64,000 nt of DNA, taken from positions 496,001 to 560,000 of the forward strand of contig CP089459.1 in NCBI GenBank assembly GCA_026636295.1, in the 5' to 3' direction. The translations under genes and the position numbers were made by a program. Within the stretch, counting starts at the first letter, position 1; the number at the start of each line of letters is the position of its first letter. The stretch is from Medakamo hakoo (Eukaryota; Chlorophyta; Trebouxiophyceae; Coccomyxaceae). The notes below the pieces were generated by a model, which was not told the origin of the DNA, ran no database searches, and was given only the letters and a program-made list of their open reading frames with translations. This document shows positions 29,601-39,800 of this stretch, piece by piece.

Positions 29601-31993
29601 TCTGGGCGGGCCCGGCGCTGGTCGCGTCCGACGCGGCCGGCGGTTTGTGGGTGGCCAGCTGGGACGGCCGCCTGCGCGCGGTCGGCGGCACGGGCTCCGG
29701 CCCGCCCGCTGCCCTCGTCGGCGCGGGTCCGGACCGCCTGCTCCTGGCCCGCGGGCGCGCCCCGCCCCGGGCGGTGTGGGCGGCGACGGGCGGGGGCGGG
29801 GCTGGTGAAGCGGATGGAGGACCGCCCGCGCCTTCTCCCTCCCCTTCCTCGCACCGGGCGGAAGTGGCGGCCCGGGCCACGCCGCTCTTGGGTGCGTTGG
29901 CCTTGGGCTGGGCCACCGCCGCCGCGCGCGGCGTCCTCCCCGGCGGCGCGGGCCGGGCGCGGGCGGCCCTGCGGCGGTTGGCGGCCCGGTACGACGGCGC
30001 GGGCGCGGTCGGCCCCGCCGTCCTGGCCGGCCTGGCCGCGGCAGGCTTCCCGGCCGAAGCGGCCGCCCTTGCTGCTGCGTCCGGGGGCACCGCCGGCCTG
30101 GGCGGGACGAGCGCGCTGGACCGGGCGGCCGCGGCCGCGACGGCCGGCGAGTGGGGCGCGGCCGTCGCGGCGGCCCTCCGCGACGCGCGCCGGGCTGCGG
30201 CCTGGCTCGGCGGCGCGCCGCCGCCGCGCGGCTCGCGCGCCCGGGCCCGCTTGGTGGCGCTGGGCCGGGCGGCGGCGGCACACGGCGCCTGGGCTGCCGC
30301 AACCGACCTGCTGACGGCGGCGGGCGAGTGGGAGCACGCGGTCGCGCTGGCGGCGGCCGGCGGCGGCCTGCCGGGGTTGGAGGCGCAAGCCAAGGCCGCG
30401 GCCGGCGGGGGTGGAGGCGCTGACCCGTCCCTCGTGGCCGAAACGGCCGCAGACGTCTTGGCCCCCGCCTGGAAACGTGCGGCGGCCATCGGGGCGAGCT
30501 CGACGGGCGGCCCACCGCGGCCGTGGACGGTGGACGTGGGCGCGGCCGCAGCGGAACCGGCGGCCGCCATGGCGCTCGGCGGGGGCGGCCCGCCAGAGGA
30601 TGGGCCGGTCCGCACCGCGCCGCCCGGCGCCGCGCCCGCCCTCGCCGACGCGGGCGCGCCCGCCCCGCTCCCCTCCCTGGACGCCACCCGCCTGGAAGCC
30701 TGGCTGGGCGCCGGCGCGACGGCGCTGGACGGCGCGGCCGCGGTCGGCGGCGGCGAGGGTGGGTGGACGAGCGGCGGCCCAGGCGCTGGATCCAGCAGCC
30801 GCGGCCGGCGCGTTGATCCCGAAGCCGCCGGAGGCGAGTCCGCCGCCCAGGCCGCCGCCCGCGCCGCCTGGGCGGACGGCGGTGGCTTCTCCAGCTTTGG
30901 CGGCGGCGCCTCGTCCGGCTTTGGCGGCGGCGGGCCCGCGCCCGGTGGGTCGGACTCGGACGACGACGAGAGCGCGGTGTCGGGCGCGACACCGGCCGGT
31001 GGCGGCGCCGGCGGCGGCGGCGGCTTCCGCCTCGTCATCCGGGACGCCGCGCCGCCGGGCTCGACGGGCGGCGCGGACGTGGAGGCTTTACGCGCCGCGG
31101 CGGCGGGCCTGTCGCTCGCGCCACCACCGCCCTCCCTGTCGTTCGGGCGGCGGGCGTCCTCGTCGGCCGCGGAGTCGGAGGGAGGCGAGTCGGGGGTGCT
31201 GGTGTCCGCGCCGCCGCCCGCGCCGCCGTCGCTCGCCGCGCCGCTGCCGCCGGTCTTCACCCGGCCGCCGGGCGCGCCGCCCGCCCGGGCTGCCATCCCG
31301 GCCGACCTGTTTGGTGCGGAAGCGCCGGCGCCGGCTGGCGCGCCGCCGCCGCCGCCGCCGCCTCCAGCCCCGCCGTCGCCGCCGCGGGCGCAACCAACGA
31401 CGGCTGCCGCGGCCGCCTCGCGCGCCGACGCGGGCGCGCGCTCCGCCGCCGGCGTCGCTCGCTTGGAAGCCGGCGACTGGGCCGTGGCGGCCGACCATTT
31501 CAGCGCTGCCCTGGCCGCATCCCGTGCGGCGGGAGATGGCGCCGGCGCGGCCGCCGCGGCCGCGTACGCCGCGGCCGCCTTGCTGCTCGCCGCGGCCGCG
31601 ACCGCGCGCGACGTGAAAGCCGCGGCGCGCCTCTCCCGCCACGCCGCGGCGTTGGGACCCGCCCTTGCACCCTCGCACGCTGACGCTCTGGCCCGGTCCG
31701 CGGCCCAGCGCAACATGCGGGCGGGCAACTACGGCGTCGCGGCGGACCTGTGGTTGGGGCTGGCCGCCGCCGCGACGGGCGGCGGGGACGGCGGACGCGA
31801 CGACGCCCCGGCCACGCCCCCCGCCGTCCTGGCCGACATCCAGGCCCGCCTGGACGAGTGCGATGCGGCGGGCGGGCGGGACGCGGCGGTGCCCCAAGGC
31901 GAAGACACGGCTGGCTTTGCGGCCGTGGTGGCGGCGGCGGAGAGTGGGGAGGAGGTGCGGGAGGCGGTGGCGGACTTGGTGAGGGGGGGGTGA
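26624..31993 (+). CDS. TWD40-2: TPLATE/TSET complex subunit TWD40-2
   Basis: Exons 26624-26692, 26785-26862 and 26978-31993 (all phase 0) give about 1,720 aa. The N-terminal part should form beta-propellers (GVVAMHPTQPLVAV; AAYAPADGSLLVVLTADRC). The key match to plant TWD40-2 is at about 29490-29750: VVGAVLTTRRLLLVSASLTP, LTSILWAGPALVASDAAGGL, VASWDGRLRAVG and AALVGAGPDRLLLARG. The C-terminal helical region (ARLSRHAAALGPALAP then AQRNMRAGNYGVAADLWL) matches the alpha-COP-like end. TWD40-2 is one of the eight subunits of the TPLATE endocytic adaptor in plants, derived from the ancient TSET coat. Plant members are about 1,380 aa; Gly/Pro/Ala inserts explain the extra length. Further introns cannot be excluded. 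Confidence 0.82.
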
Positions 31994-32058
31994 GCGGTGG
32001 GGGGAGAGAGGAGGGACGGCGTGGCTGTGGTTTTACAGACGAAAAAAAAACAGGACGA

Positions 32059-33218
32059 ATGCCTTCGCTCCACGCGGCCGGCGCGTCCCGCCCGGCCACG
32101 CCGCTCAGTCGGCCAGGCCGTGCGTGTGCGGCTGTGCCCTTTGTGCCCGGACGCCGGCGCGGCCCTGGCCTGCAGGGCGCGTTTTTGGCGGGGCGCCAGC
32201 CGCGCGCGGCGCGCCCACAGACCGACCTGGCCGCGCTGCCGCCCACCCTGACCGACGCGGCGTCCCTGGCCGGCCTCCTGGCCCTGGCCGCCGCGCCCTT
32301 CCTCGTCGTCCAGGGCCTGGCCGACTCCAACGCCGGCAAAAAGCTTGCAGCCGACTTGGAGGCGCGCAAGCCAGCGCTGCAAGCCGCGGCCAGGCGCGCC
32401 GCGGCCGAAGAAGCGGCCGCCCGGGCCGATCTCCCATCTTTTTACGGCCCGACCCGCACGCTATGGCCGTGGCCGGGCGGGCCCGCGCCACACCTGGGTG
32501 GGACCGCGCCGGGCGACGCGGGGTGGGACCCCCTGCGCCTGTGCGCGGACGCGAGCACGGGACGCCTGGACGAGGACAAGTTTGAGAGGTTTGCGGACCT
32601 CGAGGTCCTCCACGCCCGGTGGGCCATGCTGGCGGCGCTGGGCGCGGTCGTGCCCGAAGCGGCCGCCCTGTTCGCTGGCGCACCGCTGGCCGAACCGCGG
32701 TGGTGGGCGGTCGGGGCGGCCAAGCTGAGGACGGACGTGGACCTGGACTACTTGGGTGCGTCCCCTTTTTTTTTTGCACACCACAGCCGAGACGCGCGCC
32801 CGGTCCTGTGTGCACGACGACGGCCTCACACGCCCCCTCCTCCCTCCACGCACCACCAGGCTTGCCGGGCGTCCACGTGGCGGGCGGGCAGGGCATTGCG
32901 GCCATCGCAGTCAGCCAGGCCCTGTTGATGAGCGGCCCCGAGCTCGCCCGCGCCGCGGGCCCGGCGGGCTTGGAACCCCTCGGCATCTTTCTGCCAGGAC
33001 CGCAGTCCTACCCGGGCGGCGTCTTCGACCCGTTGGGTCTGGCGTCCGCCAGCGGGAAAGAGGCGGCGCGGCTGAAGGTCGCGGAGATCAAGCACGGCCG
33101 GGTCGCGATGGTGGCCTGGCTGGGCCTGGCGGCGCAAGCGGCGGTGGGCCGGCGAGGGCCGCTGGCGGATGTGGTGTACGCTCTCGACGGCCGGGAAGTG
33201 GGGAAGGTCGGGCTGTAA
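32059..33218 (+). CDS. Chlorophyll a/b-binding protein, LHCB7-like with extra helix
   Basis: Exons 32059-32755 and 32860-33218 (donor GTGCGT, acceptor CACCACCAG) give 351 aa. After a transit-like start ([17 protein letters not shown]) comes a hydrophobic segment at about 63-90 ([20 protein letters not shown]) not found in ordinary LHCs. The LHC core then shows [22 protein letters not shown], helix [21 protein letters not shown], helix [41 protein letters not shown] and helix [21 protein letters not shown]. An N-terminal fourth helix and [11 protein letters not shown] point to LHCB7-like proteins; exact subfamily is uncertain. The helix-A ligand position is His (KHGR) rather than the usual Asn. 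It starts only 65 bp after the TWD40-2 stop. Its stop codon forms part of a TGTAA. Confidence 0.8.
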
Positions 33219-33326
33219 GAGAGAGAGAGAGGGCAGGCAGGCAGTGGGGGCGTGAGAAGGCCCAACCTTCACTCCCTCTTCTTTTTCTCAATCCCGTCCC
33301 GCGTGCTCTAACCGCCCCGTGACAAG

Positions 33327-34495
33327 ATGGTGTGTTGCTTGTGTCGTCGAGCAGGCTCTGCCCTGCCCCTGGCCGGGGTGGAGCCTCGCGCCTGGCGGCC
33401 GCGGGGGTGCCGCGCGGAGGGGAGAGCACGGGTTTTGCTGCCGTCGCACCAGCGGCGCCTCGCGTGCCGCGACGCCCGCCTGCCCAGACACCCGTCTCAC
33501 CGCCCGCATCGATGGCATAGCTCTGCCATCGGGCTTTGCGGGCCGTTAGATGTGTGGACCGGGCGCGGTGTTGGTCTCTGCACCGGCATGCAGTCCGCGG
33601 CGGCCCGACTCTCCACACGGATCGGCGCTTGCGCTCGGACGCCAGGCGTGTCGCGGGCCCGGCCGGTCCGCCGGGCAAACGTGCGCCCCGCTTGTAGCCC
33701 GAACGCTTGCGATCCAGATGAGCTGGCGCGGGCGGGCTGGCGGCTGCGACAGACGCCGCCGTCCCGCGTTGCAACAGCGGCCGTCGCCGGCGGCGGCGCG
33801 CGTTTTGCTCGGTCGGCTGGCACGGCCGCACGCCACAGCCCACGGCCACCCGCTTTGCCTGGCGATGGACGTCAGGTCCTAGGGAGCCTCTAGGGGCTGA
33901 GTCTTGGGCTGTGAGTGGCCCCGCCACCCCAGCCAGACGGCCATTTGGCTCCCCACTCGCCGATTGCTCCAGACCGCCCCCCCCCCTCCCACTCTCTCAC
34001 CGCGCCTCCCCCCCTCCCACCCCCCACCCCCTCTCCACTCGCCACACAACACCACAGGGCCGCGTCCGCACCAAGACCGTGAAAAAGGCGTCCCGCAACA
34101 TCATCGAAAAGTACTATGGCCGCCTGACCATGGACTTCGCCACCAACCAGCGCATCTGCGAGGAGGTCGCCATCATCCAGTCCAAGCGGCTGCGCAACAA
34201 GATCGCGGGCTTCACGACCCACCTCATGAAGCGCATCCAGCGCGGGCCGGTGCGCGGCATCTCGCTCAAGCTCCAGGAGGAGGAGCGCGAGCGCCGCCTG
34301 GACTTTGTGCCGGAGGTGTCGGCCGTCAACACGGACTCCATCCCCGTCGACGCGGACACGGCGGAAATGCTCAAGGCCGTCGGCCTGGCGACGCTGCCGG
34401 GCATCAAGGTCCAGTCGGCCGACCGGGGCGAGGGCGCCGTGCCGGGCTTTGCAGGGCGTGAGCGCCGGCCCCGCGCCGCGGCGGGGGCCAACTGA
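33327..34495 (+). CDS. RPS17: Cytosolic ribosomal protein eS17
   Basis: The first coding exon is the ATG alone (33327-33329), followed by a GTGTGT donor; exon 2 is 34058-34495, giving 146 aa. The protein is [21 protein letters not shown], then [57 protein letters not shown], a nearly textbook eS17 through residue 100. It belongs to the 40S subunit. The C-terminal 35 residues are more divergent ([20 protein letters not shown]...). The ATG-only exon is chosen because no Met precedes GRVRTK in frame after the acceptor and because ATG directly before GT at 33327 lies 108 bp after the previous gene. The intron is the longest here (728 bp). Confidence 0.9.
33330..34057 (+). other. 728-bp first intron of RPS17
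   Basis: Unlike other introns here, its middle (about 33480-33900) is not C/T-rich but mixed sequence with local inverted repeats: an 8-bp hairpin CGATGGCA/TGCCATCG with a 6-base loop near 33509-33530, GTGTGGA/TCCACAC pairing near 33552 and 33612, and CCTAG/CTAGG near 33878-33894. The final 120 bp are the usual pyrimidine-rich run to CACCACAG. A hosted snoRNA is possible, but I cannot identify boxes C/D or H/ACA. Confidence 0.4.
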
Positions 34496-34570
34496 AGCGA
34501 GAGCGTGTGCTTGGGGGGGAGAGTCTGAGAGTTTTTTTTTGGCGCACCCTTCAGGGCGGGTGGTGTGGTG

Positions 34571-34575
34571 TGTAA
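34571..34575 (+). terminator. TGTAA, putative poly(A) signal of RPS17
   Basis: TGTAA lies 76 nt after the RPS17 stop codon, the green-algal type signal. Its use is inferred. Confidence 0.45.
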
Positions 34576-34721
34576 GGGAGAGCCGGAAGAGCTTGTTCCT
34601 TGCGTTTTCTTTTTTGACGCGGGCGGTGTCGGGGAGAGGTCGGTGTCGGGCTTTCCCTTTCACCTCCTTTCGTTTTCGTTCGATTTTTTCACACTCGCCA
34701 CACACGCACGCACTGGAACAC

Positions 34722-36696
34722 TCAGGCGTACGCGGCGCGCACGCCCGCACTCCCACCACCGCGGCGTTTCCCGCCACCCCGGCGGCTGGGCGCCTCCTGG
34801 CCTGGCTGCTGCTGCTGCTGCTGCTGCTGCTGTGTGTCCGCGACGCCCGCCACGCCCAACCCCGCCAGCAGGGGCGCGACGACGCCCGCCCACGTCACGT
34901 CCCAACCCACTCCCCGGGACGCCTGGACGGACACGCGCATGGCGGCCAGGGTGGGCGGCTCGTCGCCGTACCCGCCAGTCGGGGAGGGCGGCGGGGGCGT
35001 GGTGGGCGGAGGGGGCGCAGCCGCCCCGCCGCCGCGCCCGCCCTTCCCTTTGGGCGCCGCCGCCGCCGCCGCCGGCACCGCGCGCGACGTCCCCAGCCCC
35101 CGCAGGAGCCGGACCAGGCCGTCCGCCAGGTCGGCCGGGCCGTCAAACAGCAGCCCGTTCCCGCCCGCCAGGACGAGCTCGCCGATGGCGGGGTAGCGCG
35201 CAGACAGGACGGGCACGCCCGCCCCAAACAGGTCGACGACTTTCATGGGCAGGTCCAGCCCCGACGACGACGTGTGGAGGGAGACGCCGACGTCGGCGCA
35301 GCCCAGGAGGACCGGGTAATCGCCCGGCTCCAGCCACAGCGTGCGGAAGGCCCACCGGGTGAGGGGGGCGGCCGCCATGGCGGCCGCCCAGGCCTCCCGG
35401 CCCGGCCCCCGCCCCGTGACACAGCACAGGACGGGCGGCAGGGCGCCGTCGGCGGCGGCCGCGGCGTCATACCGGCGCGCCGCCGCCAGGAGGACGCCAA
35501 AGTCCTCGTCCGCCGTCCAAGAGGTGGAGGAGACGACGAGGGCGGGGCGGGCCGGGCGGGCGGCCGTGGGCGGCGCGGCGGCGGGCGCCGGCAGCGCGGC
35601 CGCGAGGCCGGGCGGCGGCCCGGCGGGGCGGGCCGCCTGCCAGGTGAAGCGGGTGACGGCCGCGCCGGCGGGCTCTCCGGCCGACGGGTCGGGCAGCGGC
35701 GGCGGCCCCGCCGCCCAGTCCCGCGGGTGGACGGGCGTTTCCAGGGCGGGGGCCAGACGGGTGAGCAGCGCGTGCCGCTGTGCAAGGCTCGGCGGCGCAA
35801 ACCAGGCCGGCGGGCGGTCGTAAAACACCTCGGGCCTCACGCACCGCCAGGCGCCGCCCGCCAGCTCGTGCGCCATGGCCCGCGTGACGCACAGGGCGCC
35901 GTCCGCGCGGCGGGCCCAGAAGCGTTCGGCCCGGGCGTACAGCTGGACGAGCGGGTGGGACGGGCCCAGGTCCAGCGCGAGGATGGACGCGCCGAAATTG
36001 TGCCAGTCGATGACGAGGCGGGCCCGGCGCAGGCGGGCGGCCGCCCACAGCAGCGGCAGGGCTGGCAGGGACGGCGGGGCCTGGACCAGGATGGCGGCCG
36101 GGCGTGGGAGGGAAAACAGCGCAGCCCAGGCCAGCAGGGCGGCAGCCCACAGCACGCGCAGGCCGGCCGCCACCGCCCTCGGCAGGGCTGACACCGCCCT
36201 CGGCGGGGAACGCACGGTGTGGATGGTGATGCGTGGGTGGGCCGCGACGGCGGGGACGGGCGGGGTGGGACCGTAGGCGAGGACGTCGACGTCCAGGCCG
36301 GCCTGGGGTGGTGTGGGGGGTCGCAGGCGGGCGGAGAGATGATGGGATGGAAAAAAGCACGAGGCGCGCCGAAGTCGAAAAAAAAAACGCATGCGCCCCC
36401 CGACTCGCCCGCCTCACCTTGGCCAAACTGAGCGTGTGGTACTGCATTCTCGGTGAACGCCCGTAGTCGCCGACGACCGCGACCCACACACGCGAGCGTG
36501 GGGGCTGGGGCGGCGGCGCGGACGGCGGCGCGGACGAGCGCGACGAGTGCGGCCGACCACGCCCGCCGCCCGACGCTGAGCCGCGGCGCCGGCGCCCGGC
36601 GCCGCCGCCAGTTCCGTCGGCGAGGAGGACGGCCAGGGGCGCGGCCTCTCCCGCCTTGGCGGCGCCCGAGCCGGAGCCTGCCATGGCGCCGGCCAT
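34722..36696 (-). CDS. ALG1: Chitobiosyldiphosphodolichol beta-mannosyltransferase ALG1
   Basis: Exons 36696-36418 and 36302-34722 (donor GTGAGG, phase 0) give 619 aa. The GT33/GT-B fold is recognisable: RVWVAVVGDYGRSPRMQYHT, SLAK|AGLDVDVLAYG, a hydrophobic helix near residue 140 (LRVLWAAALLAWAALF), ARLVIDWHNFGASILAL, GALCVTRAMAHEL, ALVVSSTSWTADEDFGVLLA, and the nucleotide-sugar motif LGCADVGVSLHTSSSGLDLP with DLFGAGVPVLS. It adds the first mannose to dolichol-PP-GlcNAc2 on the cytosolic ER face. Inserts rich in Ala, Gly and Pro lengthen it beyond the usual 450-480 aa. A CAG/CTG tract at about 34809-34831 encodes a poly-Gln run near the C-terminus. Confidence 0.92.
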
Positions 36697-36803
36697 GGTG
36701 GGGGATGGAGAGACAAAGGAGAGTGTGAAGAGGCAAGCGAGCGAGCGCACGCAATTACACGCAATGCTCTTCTTCACTCCTCCTTTCTTGTCTCCCGCAC
36801 AAA
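36697..36803. promoter_or_regulatory. Bidirectional promoter, ALG1 / P5A-ATPase
   Basis: 107 bp between the divergent ATGs of two ER membrane proteins. A CAATTACACGCAATG stretch near the middle is relatively AT-rich. Joint regulation is plausible given the shared compartment, but this is inference. Confidence 0.55.
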
Positions 36804-39800
36804 ATGGCGACCGCCCAGCCGGCCGCGGCCGCGCTGGCCCGGCGGCGAGACGCGCCCACGCCGGCGATCTTTGGCGTGCCCGCCGGCCCACCAGCCGGCA
36901 CAGGCGTCTCGCCCGACAGCGGCCTCTCCTCCATCGCACTCCTCGCTGCCCGGCCGCCGGCGGCCCGCCTGGACCGGGCGCCTTTCTATGCGTTATACGG
37001 AGCCGCGGTGGCCGCCCTGGCGCGTGGGATCCTGCCACGGTGAGGGGGATTGGGGCCCTTGCTTTATTTATCATCGATCGGCCGGCCCCGACTGCGTGGC
37101 GGCGCCTCCCCGCCACCCCCCGCTGTCCCATCCTCTGTCTCACGCCCCCCGTCACCATCCCTCAACCCAACAGCCCGGCCGACGCCCCGTCCCCCCTCCT
37201 CCCCCCACACGCCCCTCTCCTGGCCGTCGCGGCGCTGCAAGCCGCCCTCTACCTGGCCTGCCACTGGAGCGTGGCCGTCACCGCCGCCATTCGCTTCGTG
37301 CGCGTGCGCGAAGTGCGCGCCGCCACGCACGTCAGAGTCACGCCCGGCACCTTTGGCGGCTCGCCCGAGATCGTGCGGCTGGACGCGCGCCCGGCCTTCG
37401 ACACCGGGCGGGCGGAGCCGGTCTTTGATTACCGGCGCGCGCGCTACGTGTGGTGTCCGCGGTCGTCCGTCTTCACGCCCCTGCCCTACCCGGACACCGG
37501 CCCGCTCGGGTCGTACGCGCGGTCGGCCGGCGTCGGCGACCGCGCGCCGGCCGCCCTCGCCGCCTGGGGGCCCAACGCTATCTCCGTCCCCGTCCCCGCC
37601 TTCACCGACCTCCTCGCCGACCAGCTGCGTGCGCCCTTCTTCATCTTCCAGCTGTTCTGCGTCGGGCTGTGGTGCCTGGACGAGTACTGGTACTACTCCC
37701 TCTTCACGCTCGCGATGCTGGTCATGTTTGAGTCCACGGTCGCGGGCCAGCGCCTGAAGAACCTGCGCGACTTGCGCGGGCTGCAAGCGCCCAAGCCCGC
37801 GTGCCTGGTGAAGCGGGGCGGGCGGTGGGTGTCCATCCCGGGCGAGGCGCTCGTGCCGGGCGACCTGATTTCGGTGGGGGCGCGCCCGCCGCCGCGCGAG
37901 GGCGGCGGCGCCCGCGCACGCCGTGGAGCTGGCCCGCCCGCGCCGGCGCCCGCCGCCGACCCGGCGCACGCGGGCGCGGACGACGCGGCCGTCCCCGCCG
38001 ACGCGCTCCTGTTGGCGGGGTCCGTCGTCGTGGAGGAAGCCGTCCTGACGGGCGAGTCGGCTCCCCAGTGGAAGGCGCCACTGTACGAGTCGGCCGCCGC
38101 CGCGGCGGCGGCGGCGGGTGGGGAGGACGGCGCCGACGGCGCGGCCTTCCAACAAGTGGAAAACGCCGACTTCTCCGCCCGCCTGGACGCGCACAAGCGC
38201 CACCGCGCGCACGTCCTGTTTGGCGGGACGACCGTCCTGCAACACGCGCCCGACCCGGGCGCGCACGACCCCCCACCGGACGGCGGCTGCCTCGCCGTCG
38301 TGCTGCGGACGGGGTACGAGACGGCCCAGGGCCGGCTGATGCGCACGATCCTGCACGCGCACGCGGGCGACCGCGTCACCGCCAACTCGTGGGAGGCGGG
38401 CGCCTTCATCTGCCTGCTGCTCTGCTTCGCGCTGCTCGCGGCCGGCTACGTCCTGGCCGCCGGCCTGGCCGACCCGCACCGGGATCGGTTCAAGCTGTAC
38501 CTCAACTGCGTCATGATTGTGACCTCGGTCGTCCCGCCCGAACTGCCGATGGAGCTGACGATCGCGGTCAACGCCTCGCTCGTCGCCCTGGCCCGGGCCG
38601 CCATTTGGTGCACGGAGCCCTTCCGCATCCCGCTGGCGGGCGGCGTGGACGTGGCGTGCTTTGACAAGACGGGCACGCTGACGTCGGACGAGATGGTCCT
38701 GGAGGGCGTCGCGCCGCCGGCGACGGGTGGGGGGGAGGGCGGCGGCGGCGCGTGCGTCGCGGGCGCGCTCGTCCCCGCGCCCGACGCGCCGCGCCCGGCC
38801 CTGCGCGTGCTGGCGGCCTGCCATTCCTTGGTCCCCAGCCGGGACGGCGGCTTGGCTGGGGATCCCCTGGAGCGGGCGGCCTTCGCGGCGACGGGCTGGG
38901 AAGCGGTCGGCGAGGGCAAGGTGCGGTCGCCCAAGCCCGGCCGGCCGGGCGGTGACCGCCGGGAGACGCTGACCATCCTGCGCCGCCACCACTTCTCCGC
39001 CGCGCTGCGCCGCATGGCCGCGGTCGTGGCGGACGAGTCGGGCGCCTGCACCGCCCTGGTCAAGGGCGCCCCCGAAGCCGTCGAGGGCCTGTTGGCGGTC
39101 GTGCCGCCCGGGTACGGCGACGCCCACCGCGCGTTTGCCGCGCGCGGCGGCCGCGTCCTCGCGCTGGCGACCAAGGCCCTGGTGTCGTCCGACGGCAGCG
39201 GCGCCCGCCTGGGGCCCGCCGCCGCGCGTGCGCTGCCCCGGTCCACCATCGAGGCCGGCCTGTCCTTTGCCGGGTTCGCCGTCTTGGGCTGCCCCCTCAA
39301 GCCGGAGTCGGCGCCCGCGTGCGCGGCCCTGGCCGCGTCGGGCCACGCACTCGTCATGATCACGGGCGACGCGCCGCTGACGGCGTGCCACGTGGCGGGG
39401 GAGCTGGGCATCACCACCCGTCCCACGCTGATCCTGGGGCGGGTAGGTGGTGGTGGGGAGGGCGGCGACGACGACGGCGGGTGCGCCGACCCGGGCGGCG
39501 CGGCCTTTGCCTGGACGCCCCGCCCGGTCGAAGACGCGGCCGCGGCCCCGCCCCCCTCCTCCCGCCCGCCGCTCTCCCTGCCTTACCGCCCGCCCGGCGA
39601 GCCCGGGTGCCCGGCCGACCTGGCTTCCTCCCACGACCTGTGCGTGACGGGCGACGGCCTGGCGCACGCGGTGGCGGCGGGCCACGACGGCGCCCTCGTC
39701 CCGCTCGTGTCCGTCTGGGCGCGGACCGCGCCCGACCAGAAGGAGCACATCCTCCGCGTGCTGCGGGCCGCCGGCGCGGGCACGCTCATGTGCGGGGACG

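Noticed and set aside
25831-31728. Open frame of 1,965 codons antisense to TWD40-2
   Set aside because: It is a mirror of the GC-biased codons of the + strand gene. Its translation is low-complexity Ala/Pro/Ser/Arg with no recognisable domain, while the + frame has conserved TWD40-2 blocks.
33319-33927. Several overlapping 60-280-codon frames after the LHC gene
   Set aside because: They lie within the RPS17 first intron, have no recognisable domains and disagree with the ATG-only exon model.
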